Of a stretch of 64,000 bases of DNA, positions 55,193-64,000 are shown one piece after another. How positions within the stretch are numbered: position 1 is the first letter of the stretch; the number at the start of each line of letters is the position of its first letter. The DNA is from Herbinix luporum. Lineage in GTDB: Bacteria > Bacillota > Clostridia > Lachnospirales > Lachnospiraceae. The stretch lies in NCBI RefSeq assembly GCF_900070325.1, contig NZ_LN879430.1:422501-486500 (forward strand), in the 5' to 3' direction. A program made the translations under genes and the position numbers. The notes below the pieces were generated by a model. That model was not told the origin of the DNA, did no database searches, and saw nothing but the letters and a program-made list of their open reading frames with translations.

Positions 55193-56620
55193 TTAATTAT
55201 GTTGTCCTGCTATTTGTACTTTTAACATATTGGTAGTACCGGAGATACCAAGAGGAACACCGGCAGTCATAACAGCCAGTTCACCCTTCTTAATATAACC
55301 GGCTTTTTCTACAGCTTCCATTGCATGATCAAACAACTCAAAAGTATCATGCTCAACGGCAATTAAAAGGGGTGTAATTCCCCAAGCCAAGTTAAGTTGT
55401 CTGTAGACAACCGGGTCGGTTGTACAACCTATTATATCGCATTGAGGACGGAAGCGGGAAATCATCCTTGCGGTTTCACCTGAGGTGGTAACCGTAACTA
55501 TCATTTTGGCTTTTAAGTCATGGGCAGTTGTAATGGTAGAACGGGATATGGCATCGGTAATATCAGGATTAGTAGGGATTTCCCTTTGATTAAAGCGCTT
55601 AACATAGTCTATTTCAGCTTCAGTTCTGAGGGTTATTTTTACCATAGCCTGTAAGGCTTCAAGAGGATAATCTCCGGCAGCGGTCTCACCGGACAGCATA
55701 ATTGCACTGGTTCCATCATATATAGCGTTAGCTACGTCAGTTATCTCTGCCCTTGTGGGTCTTGGATGCTTAATCATAGAATCCAACATCTGGGTGGCTG
55801 TAATAACCTGCTTACCGCTATTATATACTTTCTTAATAATCTGTTTTTGTATGGAAGGCAGTTCTTCATAAGGAATTTCTACACCCATGTCACCTCTGGC
55901 AATCATAATGCCGTCTGCTGCATCTATGATTTCATCAATATTTTGAACACCTTGTAGATTTTCAATCTTAGCAATTATTTTTGCCTTGGACTTATGTTTG
56001 TTAAGCATCTTACGAACCTCATGTACATCATCGGCGGTTCTTACAAAAGATGCTGCTATAAAATCAAATTTATGCTCTATGGCAAATAATATATCGGCGC
56101 GGTCTTTTTCGCTGATATAAGGCATGGATAAGTGAACGCCCGGAATATTAACTCCTTTTCTGTTAGATAAAGTTCCGTTATTTTTTACCTTACAGATAAT
56201 ATCTGTGGAAGTAACTTCAACAACGGTCATTTCTATAAGACCATCATCAATTAAAATCTTTACACCTGGATCCACATCATAAATCAAACTGGGATAACTG
56301 ATAGATACCTGAGTATTATCACCTTCAATATCTTTTGTAGTTAAGGTGAATAATTGTCCGGCTTTTAGTTGCACTTTTTTATTGTCTTTAAAAGTGCCTA
56401 TACGAATTTCAGGACCCTTTGTATCCATTAGGGTGGCTACAGGGATTTTTAGCTCTTCCCGATACTTTTCTATAGTTTTTAATCGTTTCAGATGTTCCTT
56501 ATAATCGGCATGGGAAAAATTAAATCTGGCAACATCCATGCCTGAAAGCATAAGTTGCTTTATAATTTCATCTTTGTCTGTTGATGGACCTAATGTACAT
56601 ATAATCTTTGTCTTTCTCAT
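55193..56620 (-). CDS. pyk: Pyruvate kinase
   Basis: 475 residues from ATG 56618-56620 (GGAG just before); the ATG four codons earlier carries that ribosome site and is not used. Barrel motif KIICTLGPSTDKDEI, ATP/metal residues in MIARGDMGVEIP, and the C-terminal allosteric domain (TTSGETARMISRFRP). Lacks the extra C-terminal PEP-utiliser-like domain of Bacillus. Last ATP-forming step of glycolysis. Confidence 0.97.
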   Translation of the reverse strand: MRKTKIICTLGPSTDKDEIIKQLMLSGMDVARFNFSHADYKEHLKRLKTIEKYREELKIPVATLMDTKGPEIRIGTFKDNKKVQLKAGQLFTLTTKDIEGDNTQVSISYPSLIYDVDPGVKILIDDGLIEMTVVEVTSTDIICKVKNNGTLSNRKGVNIPGVHLSMPYISEKDRADILFAIEHKFDFIAASFVRTADDVHEVRKMLNKHKSKAKIIAKIENLQGVQNIDEIIDAADGIMIARGDMGVEIPYEELPSIQKQIIKKVYNSGKQVITATQMLDSMIKHPRPTRAEITDVANAIYDGTSAIMLSGETAAGDYPLEALQAMVKITLRTEAEIDYVKRFNQREIPTNPDITDAISRSTITTAHDLKAKMIVTVTTSGETARMISRFRPQCDIIGCTTDPVVYRQLNLAWGITPLLIAVEHDTFELFDHAMEAVEKAGYIKKGELAVMTAGVPLGISGTTNMLKVQIAGQHN

Positions 56621-56694
56621 GTTTTTCTCCATTCTCTTAAATGTTCTAATTTATATTTTTACTATAATAAAGGTAAAGAATACATCATAAGGAA

Positions 56695-57369
56695 TTAAAT
56701 TTTTAAATATTGGCTTTTACGGTACTTGATCCCAGACTTGCCCTTAAAATATAGATACACAAGATATAGGATCAGGCTGCATATTAGGACAATTGCTATT
56801 ATAAGCAAGGCGCAATGCATGAAAAATTTTGCCGGTAATATATTAATTACCGGGTCAGTAATAGGATCAAAGATCCAATAATCATTTTTGAAAAATATTT
56901 TATGAAATATCAAGAATGATGTATCAAAGTCTATTGCCAGTAGAAGACCTACTATAATCGGCAATATAATTGATGTTAGTGAAGATACTGCCAGATAACT
57001 AATATCCCTTTTACGGGCTTTATAGACTATAATTGACACAGCAGTAATTAAGGAAATTGCAGCCAGGCCATAAAAAAACGTAAATATATCCTTGACTTCC
57101 TTAAAATGTTGAATACCGGAAGGTGAGGCTGTTAGGGTTGGGAATGAAAGACTACCTTTAAAAAAAGGAGATGAATAGTCAATCAATGCATTATAATTAG
57201 CTATAATTTCCTCCTTTGAGTAGCCCGAGCTTTCCGGAATATTAAGTAATTTAATATCAAGGTAGTATAAGGGCCTAAAATTAATGGTAAATACTACCCC
57301 AATAGATATAAATAACAGGAAAAATACTAATCCTATCAATATATCGGATTTTTTAAAAGCTTTTACCAT
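56695..57369 (-). CDS. lit: Lipoprotein intramolecular transacylase-like protein (Lit, DUF1461/TIGR01906)
   Basis: 224 residues with four hydrophobic helices (ILIGLVFFLLFISIGVVFTI near the start, FFYGLAAISLITAVSIIV, TSIILPIIVGLLLAI, and LLIIAIVLICSLILYLVYLYF). Family patterns FKGSLSFPTL, HFKEVKDIF with H88, and FHKIFFKNDYWIFDP with H156; two histidines in these places are important in Lit. Lit moves an acyl chain from the diacylglyceryl to the N-terminus of the lipoprotein cysteine, giving the lyso form. The assignment is by family pattern; activity inferred. Divergent from purH. Confidence 0.78.
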   Translation of the reverse strand: MVKAFKKSDILIGLVFFLLFISIGVVFTINFRPLYYLDIKLLNIPESSGYSKEEIIANYNALIDYSSPFFKGSLSFPTLTASPSGIQHFKEVKDIFTFFYGLAAISLITAVSIIVYKARKRDISYLAVSSLTSIILPIIVGLLLAIDFDTSFLIFHKIFFKNDYWIFDPITDPVINILPAKFFMHCALLIIAIVLICSLILYLVYLYFKGKSGIKYRKSQYLKI

Positions 57370-57567
57370 TTTAACATGCCTTTCCTTAATACAATTTCAT
57401 AGGAATTATAGTACACTTTTGGAAGGTTTGCAACTGTATAATTTCACTTTGATTATTCTAATATGGTGGATATAAGCAGATGTAATAAGATAGATTAGAA
57501 ATTATAGTTTGTATTTCAATTATAGCTGGGTTAATATTTTAATAGAATATAAAAAAGGAGTGTAAGC

Positions 57568-59121
57568 ATGAGAGCATTAATTAGCGTATCGGATAAAAGT
57601 GGCATTGTGGAACTGGCCAAGGAACTTAAAGACCTTGGAGTTGAGATTATTTCCACCGGAGGAACTTACAAGAAATTAAAAGAGGCACAGATTCCGGCCA
57701 TAGAAGTTTCAGAAATTACGGGATTTCCCGAATGCTTAGACGGCAGGGTAAAGACATTGCATCCGGCTATACATGCAGGTTTACTTGCAATGAGAAGCAA
57801 TCCTTCTCATATGAAACAGCTTGCTGACCTTAATATAGAAACCATAGATCTTGTTATAGTAAATCTTTATCCTTTTAAAGAGACTATATTAAAGGATGGA
57901 GTAACCAGGGCAGAAGCGGTAGAAAATATAGATATCGGAGGTCCTACCATGCTTCGCTCCGCGGCTAAAAATTATCAGGATGTGGCAGTGGTTGTAGATC
58001 CTAGGGACTATGATAAGGTACTTACTGAACTAAAGGAGCATGGTGAAGTATCATTAGATACCAAACTTTACCTAATGCATAAGGTATTTATGCATACATC
58101 CGCTTATGATGCTATGATTGCCGAATATCTTAAGAATGAAAGAAATGATAAATCCTTCCCTGAGTCTTTGACTATGACTTTCGAAAAAGTTCAAGATATG
58201 AGATATGGGGAAAATCCTCATCAGGCAGCAGCCTTTTATAGGGAAATCGGAAAAAGAAAAGGCTCCTTAACCGATGCTGTACAGCTTAACGGAAAGGAAT
58301 TATCCTTTAATAATATAAATGATACTAACGGAGCCCTAGAGCTTTTAAAGGAGTTTACAGAACCTACTGTGGTTGCTTGTAAGCATGGAAATCCTTGTGG
58401 AGTTGCCAGTGCAGATAATATATATGAGGCTTGGAAGAAGGCCTATGCCGCTGATAAGGTTTCGATCTTTGGTGGTATAGTGGTATTAAACAGAACACTG
58501 ACCTATGAGATGGCAGAAGAAATGAAGGATGTATTTTTAGAGGTGGTTGTGGCTCCTTCTTATGAGGAGAAAGCATTGGACTTGCTTAAACTAAAGAAGA
58601 ATCTAAGACTTTTACAGCTGCCTGATATTGATCTTCCTCAAGATGAAAATGCTTATGATTTGAAAAAGGTTAACGGAGGACTGATTGTTCAAACCATAGA
58701 CAGCAAACTTTTACATGATGAGGATTTAAAAGTTGTAACAGATCGATCTCCTTCTGATAAGGAAATGGAAGACTTGCTCTTTGCTTGGAGAGTAGTTAAA
58801 TATGTAAAATCAAACGGCATAGCCCTGGCTAAGAATAAACAGACCGTAGGAATCGGACCGGGACAAGTAAATAGAGTATGGGCAACAAGGCAGTCTATTG
58901 AACATGCCGCAGAGTTAATTGATAATGAGGCCACCAAGGGGGCAGTATTAGCTTCCGATGCCTTCTTTCCCTTTGATGATTGTGTAGAAGCAGCACATCA
59001 GGCAGGAATTACAGCCATTATTCAGCCGGGGGGTTCTATCAGAGATGAAGATTCAATAAAGAAATGTAATGAATATGGAATTGCCATGGTATTTACCGGT
59101 ATGAGACACTTTAAGCACTAA
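57568..59121 (+). CDS. purH: Bifunctional AICAR transformylase / IMP cyclohydrolase
   Basis: 517 residues. N-terminal IMP cyclohydrolase (MGS-like: [38 protein letters not shown]), then the transformylase with [12 protein letters not shown] and NGELSFNN-like [11 protein letters not shown]. Performs the last two steps to IMP. Strong AAAGGAGTG ribosome site. Single-gene unit with terminator; the rest of purine synthesis is elsewhere. Confidence 0.97.
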   Translation: MRALISVSDKSGIVELAKELKDLGVEIISTGGTYKKLKEAQIPAIEVSEITGFPECLDGRVKTLHPAIHAGLLAMRSNPSHMKQLADLNIETIDLVIVNLYPFKETILKDGVTRAEAVENIDIGGPTMLRSAAKNYQDVAVVVDPRDYDKVLTELKEHGEVSLDTKLYLMHKVFMHTSAYDAMIAEYLKNERNDKSFPESLTMTFEKVQDMRYGENPHQAAAFYREIGKRKGSLTDAVQLNGKELSFNNINDTNGALELLKEFTEPTVVACKHGNPCGVASADNIYEAWKKAYAADKVSIFGGIVVLNRTLTYEMAEEMKDVFLEVVVAPSYEEKALDLLKLKKNLRLLQLPDIDLPQDENAYDLKKVNGGLIVQTIDSKLLHDEDLKVVTDRSPSDKEMEDLLFAWRVVKYVKSNGIALAKNKQTVGIGPGQVNRVWATRQSIEHAAELIDNEATKGAVLASDAFFPFDDCVEAAHQAGITAIIQPGGSIRDEDSIKKCNEYGIAMVFTGMRHFKH

Positions 59122-59138
59122 TATATAAAAAAGAGTAT

Positions 59139-59186
59139 AAAAAGAGCTTTTACTATAGCATTAGCTATATGGTAAAAGCTCTTTTT
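59139..59186. terminator. Terminator of purH
   Basis: AAAAAGAGCTTTTAC (59139-59153) pairs with GTAAAAGCTCTTTTT (59172-59186), further AT pairs in between. Confidence 0.9.
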
Positions 59187-59286
59187 ACGGTTAAATGTGG
59201 TCTAGTCGGCTTTAGTTACAACCATACTACATATAACTTTTAAAATATACTAATATATATATAAAAATTACATTACGTCGTCTTGA

Positions 59287-59487
59287 TTATAACTTTACTA
59301 CATTAGCAGCCTGAGGGCCTTTTTCCCCTTCGACTACTTCAAATTCAACGTTGTCGCCTTCTTCAACAACTTTGAAGCCATCCATTAAAAGAGCAGAAAA
59401 GTGTACAAATACATCATTTCCGTCTTCGTCGGATATAAAACCAAACCCCTTTTTTGCATTAAACCATTTTACTGTGCCCTTTTTCAT
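59287..59487 (-). CDS. csp: Cold-shock protein (CspA family)
   Basis: 66 residues, a single cold-shock domain. RNA-binding motifs KGFGFI and VFVHF are intact; it begins [16 protein letters not shown] chaperone in the cytoplasm. Ribosome site AGGAGG. The leader carries a stem-loop at 59521-59538 and an extended -10 promoter. Confidence 0.97.
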   Translation of the reverse strand: MKKGTVKWFNAKKGFGFISDEDGNDVFVHFSALLMDGFKVVEEGDNVEFEVVEGEKGPQAANVVKL

Positions 59488-59520
59488 AACAAAATGCCTC
59501 CTAAAGATGAATAAAATTCC

Positions 59521-59576
59521 ATTACTAGAATTAGTAATGATAGTCTAAACTTACCACAAAATTATTAATAAGTCAA
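59521..59576 (-). promoter_or_regulatory. Promoter and leader stem-loop of csp
   Basis: Minus strand TTGACT (59571-59576), 17-bp spacer, TAAGTT preceded by TGG (59548-59553). Predicted start near 59541, and ATTACTAGAATTAGTAAT (59521-59538), a perfect 7-bp stem, follows directly at the RNA 5' end. Confidence 0.6.
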
Positions 59577-59754
59577 TTATCTTTGTTGCATTTTGTAATA
59601 ATATCTTAACATTTTTGAAAGTTATTCGAAATGACAATTAAATGAATTTATGATATCATGAATAGGAAATTATTATAAAATGCTATACTATTATATTGAA
59701 TGAATATGATATAAATGGATTTATTTTATTATTTATATGAATGGAGGAAGCGGG

Positions 59755-62694
59755 ATGAAAATGAACATACCTTCCCAATACAGATTGGTTTTTGATGAAA
59801 ATCTGGAGGATTTAAATGGTTGGGGAGCTTATCTTGTGCATGTAAAAACCGGTGCAAGAATAGCTCTTATTAAAAATGAAGATCTAAATAAAGTATTCTA
59901 TATCGGATTTAGAACACCGCCAAAAAACAGCACCGGGGTAGCTCACATTATTGAACACTCAGTTTTATGTGGTTCAAAAAACTTCCCGGCAAAAGATCCA
60001 TTTATTGAGCTGGCTAAGGGTTCTCTTAATACCTTTTTAAATGCAATGACATATTCTGATAGAACGGTTTATCCTATTGCAAGTCAGAACGAGCAGGATT
60101 TTAAGAATTTAATGCATGTATATTTAGATGCGGTTTTTTACCCGAATATTTATCAAAGAAAAGAAATCTTTGGCCAAGAGGCATGGCACTATGATTTAGA
60201 GAATGAAAATGATGAGCTTTTGATAAACGGAGTTGTCTATAATGAAATGAAAGGTGCCTTCTCATCACCGGAACAGCAACTCTTTAGGCTTAATCAAAAC
60301 TCCCTATTTCCCGATACTCCCTACGGAGTAGAATCCGGTGGGGATCCTGAATTTATTCCGGAACTTTCTTATGAGGAATTTTTAGATTTTCACAGAACTT
60401 ATTATCATCCTTCCAACAGTTATATCTTCTTATATGGGGATATGGATTTTGAAGAAAGGCTTATTTGGCTGGATAAAGAATACTTATCCCAGTTTGAATA
60501 TTTGAAGGTTGATTCCGAAATTCCCATGCAGAAGGGATTTGAAAACTTAAGGGAAGTGGAAGAATTTTATTCACTGGGAGAAGGGGATAACCCCAAGGAA
60601 AACACATACTTAAGCTTAAATATTGCCATTGGGGACTCTAAGAACAAAGAGCTAAGCTTAGCTTTCCAGATTCTTGAGTATGTCCTTTTTGAAGCACCGG
60701 GTGCACCGGTAAAACAAGCATTATTAGATAAAGCCATCGGTAAAGATATCTTTAGTCAATTTAATAATGAATATCTTCAACCTGTTTTGTCCATTGTTGC
60801 TAAGAATTCCGATGAAGATAAAAAGCAGGAGTTTTTGAATACAATAAGTGATACTTTGAAAAAGTTAGTGGAAGAGGGATTAAATGAAAAATCCCTTCAA
60901 GCTGCTATAAACTTCTATGAGTTTAGGTATAGGGAAGCTGATTTTGGACGTTATCCTAAGGGACTAATATATGGGCTTCGGGTATTGTCCAGTTGGTTAT
61001 ATGATGATGATTTGCCCTTCCAAAATTTAAAGGATACAGAAATCTATGATTTTCTTAAGAAACAGATAAAAACGGGTTATTTTGAAAAGTTGATTAAGGA
61101 TTATATCATAAATAATAACCATGCAGCCCTTGTTGTTTTAAAACCTTTAGCGGGCTTAAATAAAATCCGTGATGATAAAATGAAGGAAAAGCTTGCTGCT
61201 TATAAGGAAAGTCTGTCTAAGGAAGAGTTAAGAAATATAATTAATGAAACTAAAAGCTTAAGAAAGTATCAGGAAACACCTTCAACAAAAGAAGAACTAG
61301 AAACCATACCATTACTGACACGACAAGATATTGAACCTAATCCTCAGCCAATATATAATGAGGAAAATGAAGTAGATGGTATTAGGCTTGTACACCATGA
61401 TATATTTACCAACGAAATTGCCTACTTTAGATTACTTTTTGATATCCGGGATATTCCCACCGAACTTATTCCTTACATGTCCCTATTATCTTTAGTGTTA
61501 GGATATGTGGATACGGATAACTATAGCTATTTGGAATACTCCAATGAAGTTAATATTCATACAGGAGGCATATATACTAATGTAATCAGTTTTTCACTTA
61601 AGGATAATACAAAAGAGTTTCTTCCTAAGTTTGAGATAGGATCTAAGGTTATGTATGATAAAATTCCCCAGTCCTTTAGATTAATTGAGGAAATGTTATA
61701 TCATACACAATTAAAGGATTACAAAAGGCTTAAGGAAATTATTGATGAAGTAAAATCAAGGATGCAGATGAGATTCCAGTCTTCAGGTCATACGGTGGCG
61801 GTAAATAGGGCCATGTCCTATTATTCCGAACATGCTATGTTTAAGGAATTGACTGAGGGAATATCATTCTATGAGTTTCTAGAGGAAATTACCGAAAATT
61901 ATGGACAGATGAAGGATACTATAATCAGCCGACTGAAAGATTTAATGGAAATGATTTTTGTAAAAAACAAGCTGATGGTTAGTGTCACTGCAGATAGTAC
62001 CGGATATAAATTATTTTTAAAAGATTTTTCAGCCTTTATAGGAGGTTTAAAGAAAGAAGCTTCAGAAAGACTTCTTTCAAGCTATGATAAAAGGCCTCTT
62101 AAGCCAAAATCCTTAAATGAAGGATTTAAGGCAGCCATGCAGGTTCAATATGTGGCAAGAGCCGGTAATTATTTCAAAGCAGGCTACAAATACACCGGAG
62201 CACTGAAGGTCCTTAGGATGATTTTAAGTTATGATTACCTGTGGAACAATGTAAGGGTTAAGGGCGGTGCCTATGGTTGTATGTGCAGCTTTTCCGGAGT
62301 GGACGGAGATGTGTATTTTACCTCTTACCGTGATCCCAATCTTAAAGAGACTAACCAAGTGTATGAGGATATTCCAAAGTTTTTAGAAAGCTTTACAGCC
62401 GATGAAAGGGATATAACTAAAAATATAATCGGTACCATCAGTACTCTTGATACTCCCTTAACTCCTCAGGCTAAAGGGTCTAGATCTCTTAGTATCTTGC
62501 TTTCAGGCTTAACTTACGAGGATTTAAAAAGGGAAAGGGAAGAAATTATTAATGTAAGTCAGGATGATATAAGGGCTCTTTCCGGATTAATTCGGGCAGT
62601 CCTTGATGAGGGCCATATCTGTGTTATCGGTAATGAAAGTAAAGTAGAAGAAAACAGGGATATGTTTAGCCAAGTAAAGAATCTTATGAAATGA
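59755..62694 (+). CDS. M16C metallopeptidase (presequence protease / insulinase family)
   Basis: 979 residues from ATG 59755, after GGAGG at 59743-59747. The inverted zinc motif HxxEH appears as HIIEHSVLCGS near residue 66, with further FGQEAWHYDL and the distal Glu of NGVVYNEMKGAFSSPE. The second half holds the paired inactive-like domain (LSYDYLWNNVRVKGGAYGCMCSFS). No signal peptide, so a cytoplasmic peptide-degrading enzyme; it could clear peptides imported by the Opp systems. era starts 17 bases after the stop. Confidence 0.95.
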   Translation: MKMNIPSQYRLVFDENLEDLNGWGAYLVHVKTGARIALIKNEDLNKVFYIGFRTPPKNSTGVAHIIEHSVLCGSKNFPAKDPFIELAKGSLNTFLNAMTYSDRTVYPIASQNEQDFKNLMHVYLDAVFYPNIYQRKEIFGQEAWHYDLENENDELLINGVVYNEMKGAFSSPEQQLFRLNQNSLFPDTPYGVESGGDPEFIPELSYEEFLDFHRTYYHPSNSYIFLYGDMDFEERLIWLDKEYLSQFEYLKVDSEIPMQKGFENLREVEEFYSLGEGDNPKENTYLSLNIAIGDSKNKELSLAFQILEYVLFEAPGAPVKQALLDKAIGKDIFSQFNNEYLQPVLSIVAKNSDEDKKQEFLNTISDTLKKLVEEGLNEKSLQAAINFYEFRYREADFGRYPKGLIYGLRVLSSWLYDDDLPFQNLKDTEIYDFLKKQIKTGYFEKLIKDYIINNNHAALVVLKPLAGLNKIRDDKMKEKLAAYKESLSKEELRNIINETKSLRKYQETPSTKEELETIPLLTRQDIEPNPQPIYNEENEVDGIRLVHHDIFTNEIAYFRLLFDIRDIPTELIPYMSLLSLVLGYVDTDNYSYLEYSNEVNIHTGGIYTNVISFSLKDNTKEFLPKFEIGSKVMYDKIPQSFRLIEEMLYHTQLKDYKRLKEIIDEVKSRMQMRFQSSGHTVAVNRAMSYYSEHAMFKELTEGISFYEFLEEITENYGQMKDTIISRLKDLMEMIFVKNKLMVSVTADSTGYKLFLKDFSAFIGGLKKEASERLLSSYDKRPLKPKSLNEGFKAAMQVQYVARAGNYFKAGYKYTGALKVLRMILSYDYLWNNVRVKGGAYGCMCSFSGVDGDVYFTSYRDPNLKETNQVYEDIPKFLESFTADERDITKNIIGTISTLDTPLTPQAKGSRSLSILLSGLTYEDLKREREEIINVSQDDIRALSGLIRAVLDEGHICVIGNESKVEENRDMFSQVKNLMK

Positions 62695-62710
62695 ATAGAG
62701 GATAAATTTT

Positions 62711-63637
62711 ATGTATGAGTATAAGAATAAATCTGGCTTTGTTACTATAATAGGCAGACCAAATGTAGGTAAATCTACTTTAATGAATAGGCTTATCGGG
62801 CAAAAAATCGCCATAACATCAAATAAGCCCCAGACCACCAGAAATAAAATTCAGACTGTTTTTACAGATGAGCGGGGGCAGATTATATTTATTGACACAC
62901 CGGGTATCCATAAGGCAAAGAATAAGCTGGGACAATACATGGTTAGTGTTGCAGAAAGAACTTTAAAGGAAGTGGATCTTGTTCTTTGGCTTGTGGAACC
63001 TACTACATTTATCGGTGCCGGTGAAAGACATATTGCAGAGCAGCTGACTAAGATAAAGACTCCTGTTATCTTAGTAATTAATAAGATAGATACGGTAAAT
63101 AAAAACGAAATCCTAACTTTTATTGCCACATATAAGGATATCTTGGATTTTGCTGAAATTATTCCCGTATCTGCCTTAAAAGGAGAGAATACCGAAGAGC
63201 TTATAAAGGTAATATTTAATTATCTTCCTTATGGTCCTATGTACTATGAGGAGGATACCTTAACCGACCAGCCTGAACGACAGATTGTAGCTGAGTTAAT
63301 AAGAGAGAAAGCACTTCGGCTTTTAAATGAAGAAATTCCCCATGGTATTGCCATAAGTATAGAGCAGATGAAAGAACGAAGAAATAATGATAATGAGAAT
63401 ATGGGAATTATAGATATCCATGCAAATATTATATGCGAAAAAGATAGCCATAAAGGTATTATAATTGGCAAGGGCGGGGGAATGTTAAAAAAGATTGGCA
63501 CCCAGGCACGAATGGAAATTGAAAATCTATTAGATTGTAAGGTAAATCTTCAGCTTTGGGTCAAAGTGAAAAAGGATTGGCGAGATAATGATTTCTTACT
63601 GAAAAATTATGGATTTGTAGACAAAGAGATAGAGTAA
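62711..63637 (+). CDS. era: GTPase Era
   Basis: 308 residues. G1 GRPNVGKST, G3 DTPGI, G4 NKID, then KH domain ending GIIIGKGGGMLKKIGTQARM and the RNA-facing LWVKVKKDW. Needed for 16S rRNA maturation and 30S assembly. Follows the M16C gene closely, one operon. Confidence 0.98.
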   Translation: MYEYKNKSGFVTIIGRPNVGKSTLMNRLIGQKIAITSNKPQTTRNKIQTVFTDERGQIIFIDTPGIHKAKNKLGQYMVSVAERTLKEVDLVLWLVEPTTFIGAGERHIAEQLTKIKTPVILVINKIDTVNKNEILTFIATYKDILDFAEIIPVSALKGENTEELIKVIFNYLPYGPMYYEEDTLTDQPERQIVAELIREKALRLLNEEIPHGIAISIEQMKERRNNDNENMGIIDIHANIICEKDSHKGIIIGKGGGMLKKIGTQARMEIENLLDCKVNLQLWVKVKKDWRDNDFLLKNYGFVDKEIE

Positions 63638-63802
63638 GTTGTATGATTTGTCAAGTATAAATATAAAAAAACAAATGGGATATTCTAACCAGTTTAGATA
63701 AGAGACTAGATGGGTAACATAAAAATATAAAGATGAAATTTATTTCTATCTTTAGCTCATCTTGTATGATTGAACATATTATCATGGTTAGGGGGCTCAT
63801 TT

Positions 63803-63997
63803 ATGAAAAGATATAATTATTGGAAGAATTTTGTCAAAACCGGGAAAATTGACGATTATCTAAATTACATTGCATGTACAAGGGAAGAAAGTATGGAGGA
63901 GTATGACCAGGTTATGAGCAGAAAAGAAGAAGGTGGTTTTCGTGCCGGAGTCGATTTTAGTGACGGGGATGGTACTATCAGCCATGCCGGTTGGTGA
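63803..63997 (+). CDS. Small YqzL-like protein
   Basis: 64 residues from ATG 63803 (after TTAGGGGGC), stop at 63995-63997. N-terminus KRYNYWKNFVKTGKIDDYLNY follows the YqzL pattern (W-K-x-F-x-x-T-G-x-I-x-x-Y-L) known in Bacillus between era and recO, and it lies just after era here. The longer C-terminal tail (MSRKEEGGFRAGVDFSDGDG...HAGW) is not part of that family as I know it. recO is expected beyond the window. Function unknown. Confidence 0.6.
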   Translation: MKRYNYWKNFVKTGKIDDYLNYIACTREESMEEYDQVMSRKEEGGFRAGVDFSDGDGTISHAGW

Positions 63998-64000
63998 TTA

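Noticed and set aside
63638..63802. Additional gene between era and the YqzL-like gene
   Set aside because: No frame with a ribosome site; only AT-rich spacer, and no firm terminator.

Overview
The window looks like chromosome from an anaerobic, endospore-forming, low-GC Firmicute of the Lachnospiraceae / Clostridium cluster XIV type. Evidence: AT-rich DNA, mostly leftward-to-rightward gene order with strong GGAGG ribosome sites, dipicolinate synthase genes (dpaA, dpaB), a Csp-type germination subtilase, an oxygen-sensitive class III ribonucleotide reductase, class II aldolase, membrane pyrophosphatase, and several small protein families that I associate with this group. The genus cannot be fixed from sequence alone. 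Most of the window is ordinary core chromosome; no prophage, CRISPR array or intact insertion sequence was seen.

Layout. 1-5.4 kb: protein quality control and repair (mcsB 3' part, an AT-rich 17-bp tandem array, clpC, a small unknown gene, radA). 5.5-7.5 kb: an autonomous tRNA-Trp unit, a Panacea-domain antitoxin-like gene with a tiny partner ORF, and two small membrane proteins (DUF4234, DUF2752). 7.5-16 kb: a probable niacin ECF S component behind a textbook promoter-operator, glutamate dehydrogenase, an OGG-type DNA glycosylase, a repeat-containing hydrophilic protein, a thioesterase, fba, tgt, yajC and dpaAB. 16-31 kb: two tandem peptide ABC transporters, each with its own lipoprotein; the first has unusually enlarged binding protein and permease. 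Terminator-like hairpins sit in front of and between genes, and an ISL3 transposase scrap lies between the two transporters. 31-37 kb: a manA pseudogene with two nonsense codons, a chemoreceptor with a cytoplasmic sugar-binding-like domain, a probable spore protein behind a sigma-K-like promoter, and a GH2 glycosidase. 37-45 kb: FtsH-type protease, Csp-type subtilase, oadG/oadB ion pump subunits without a carboxyltransferase gene, and a proton-type membrane pyrophosphatase. 45-54.6 kb: TPR lipoprotein, hflX, nrdD (with fused glutaredoxin-like domain), a divergent thyA, folA, ilvE, a small membrane protein, guaB. 54.6-64 kb: dCMP deaminase, pyruvate kinase, a Lit-like lipoprotein transacylase, purH, a cold-shock protein, an M16C peptidase, era and a YqzL-like gene.

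How the genes fit together. There is a nucleotide/deoxynucleotide theme (nrdD, thyA, folA, guaB, dCMP deaminase, purH), a peptide and amino-acid theme (two Opp/Dpp systems, gdh, ilvE, M16C peptidase), pyrophosphate/ion energetics (hppA, oadBG) and several sporulation or germination genes. Nothing here is clearly a large new system. The best candidates for a second look are the permease with a four-repeat external insertion and its structured intergenic RNA/DNA element, the sensory receptor with an internal sugar-binding domain, the Panacea gene with its small neighbour, the niaX operator, and the paired NrdR-like boxes before nrdD.
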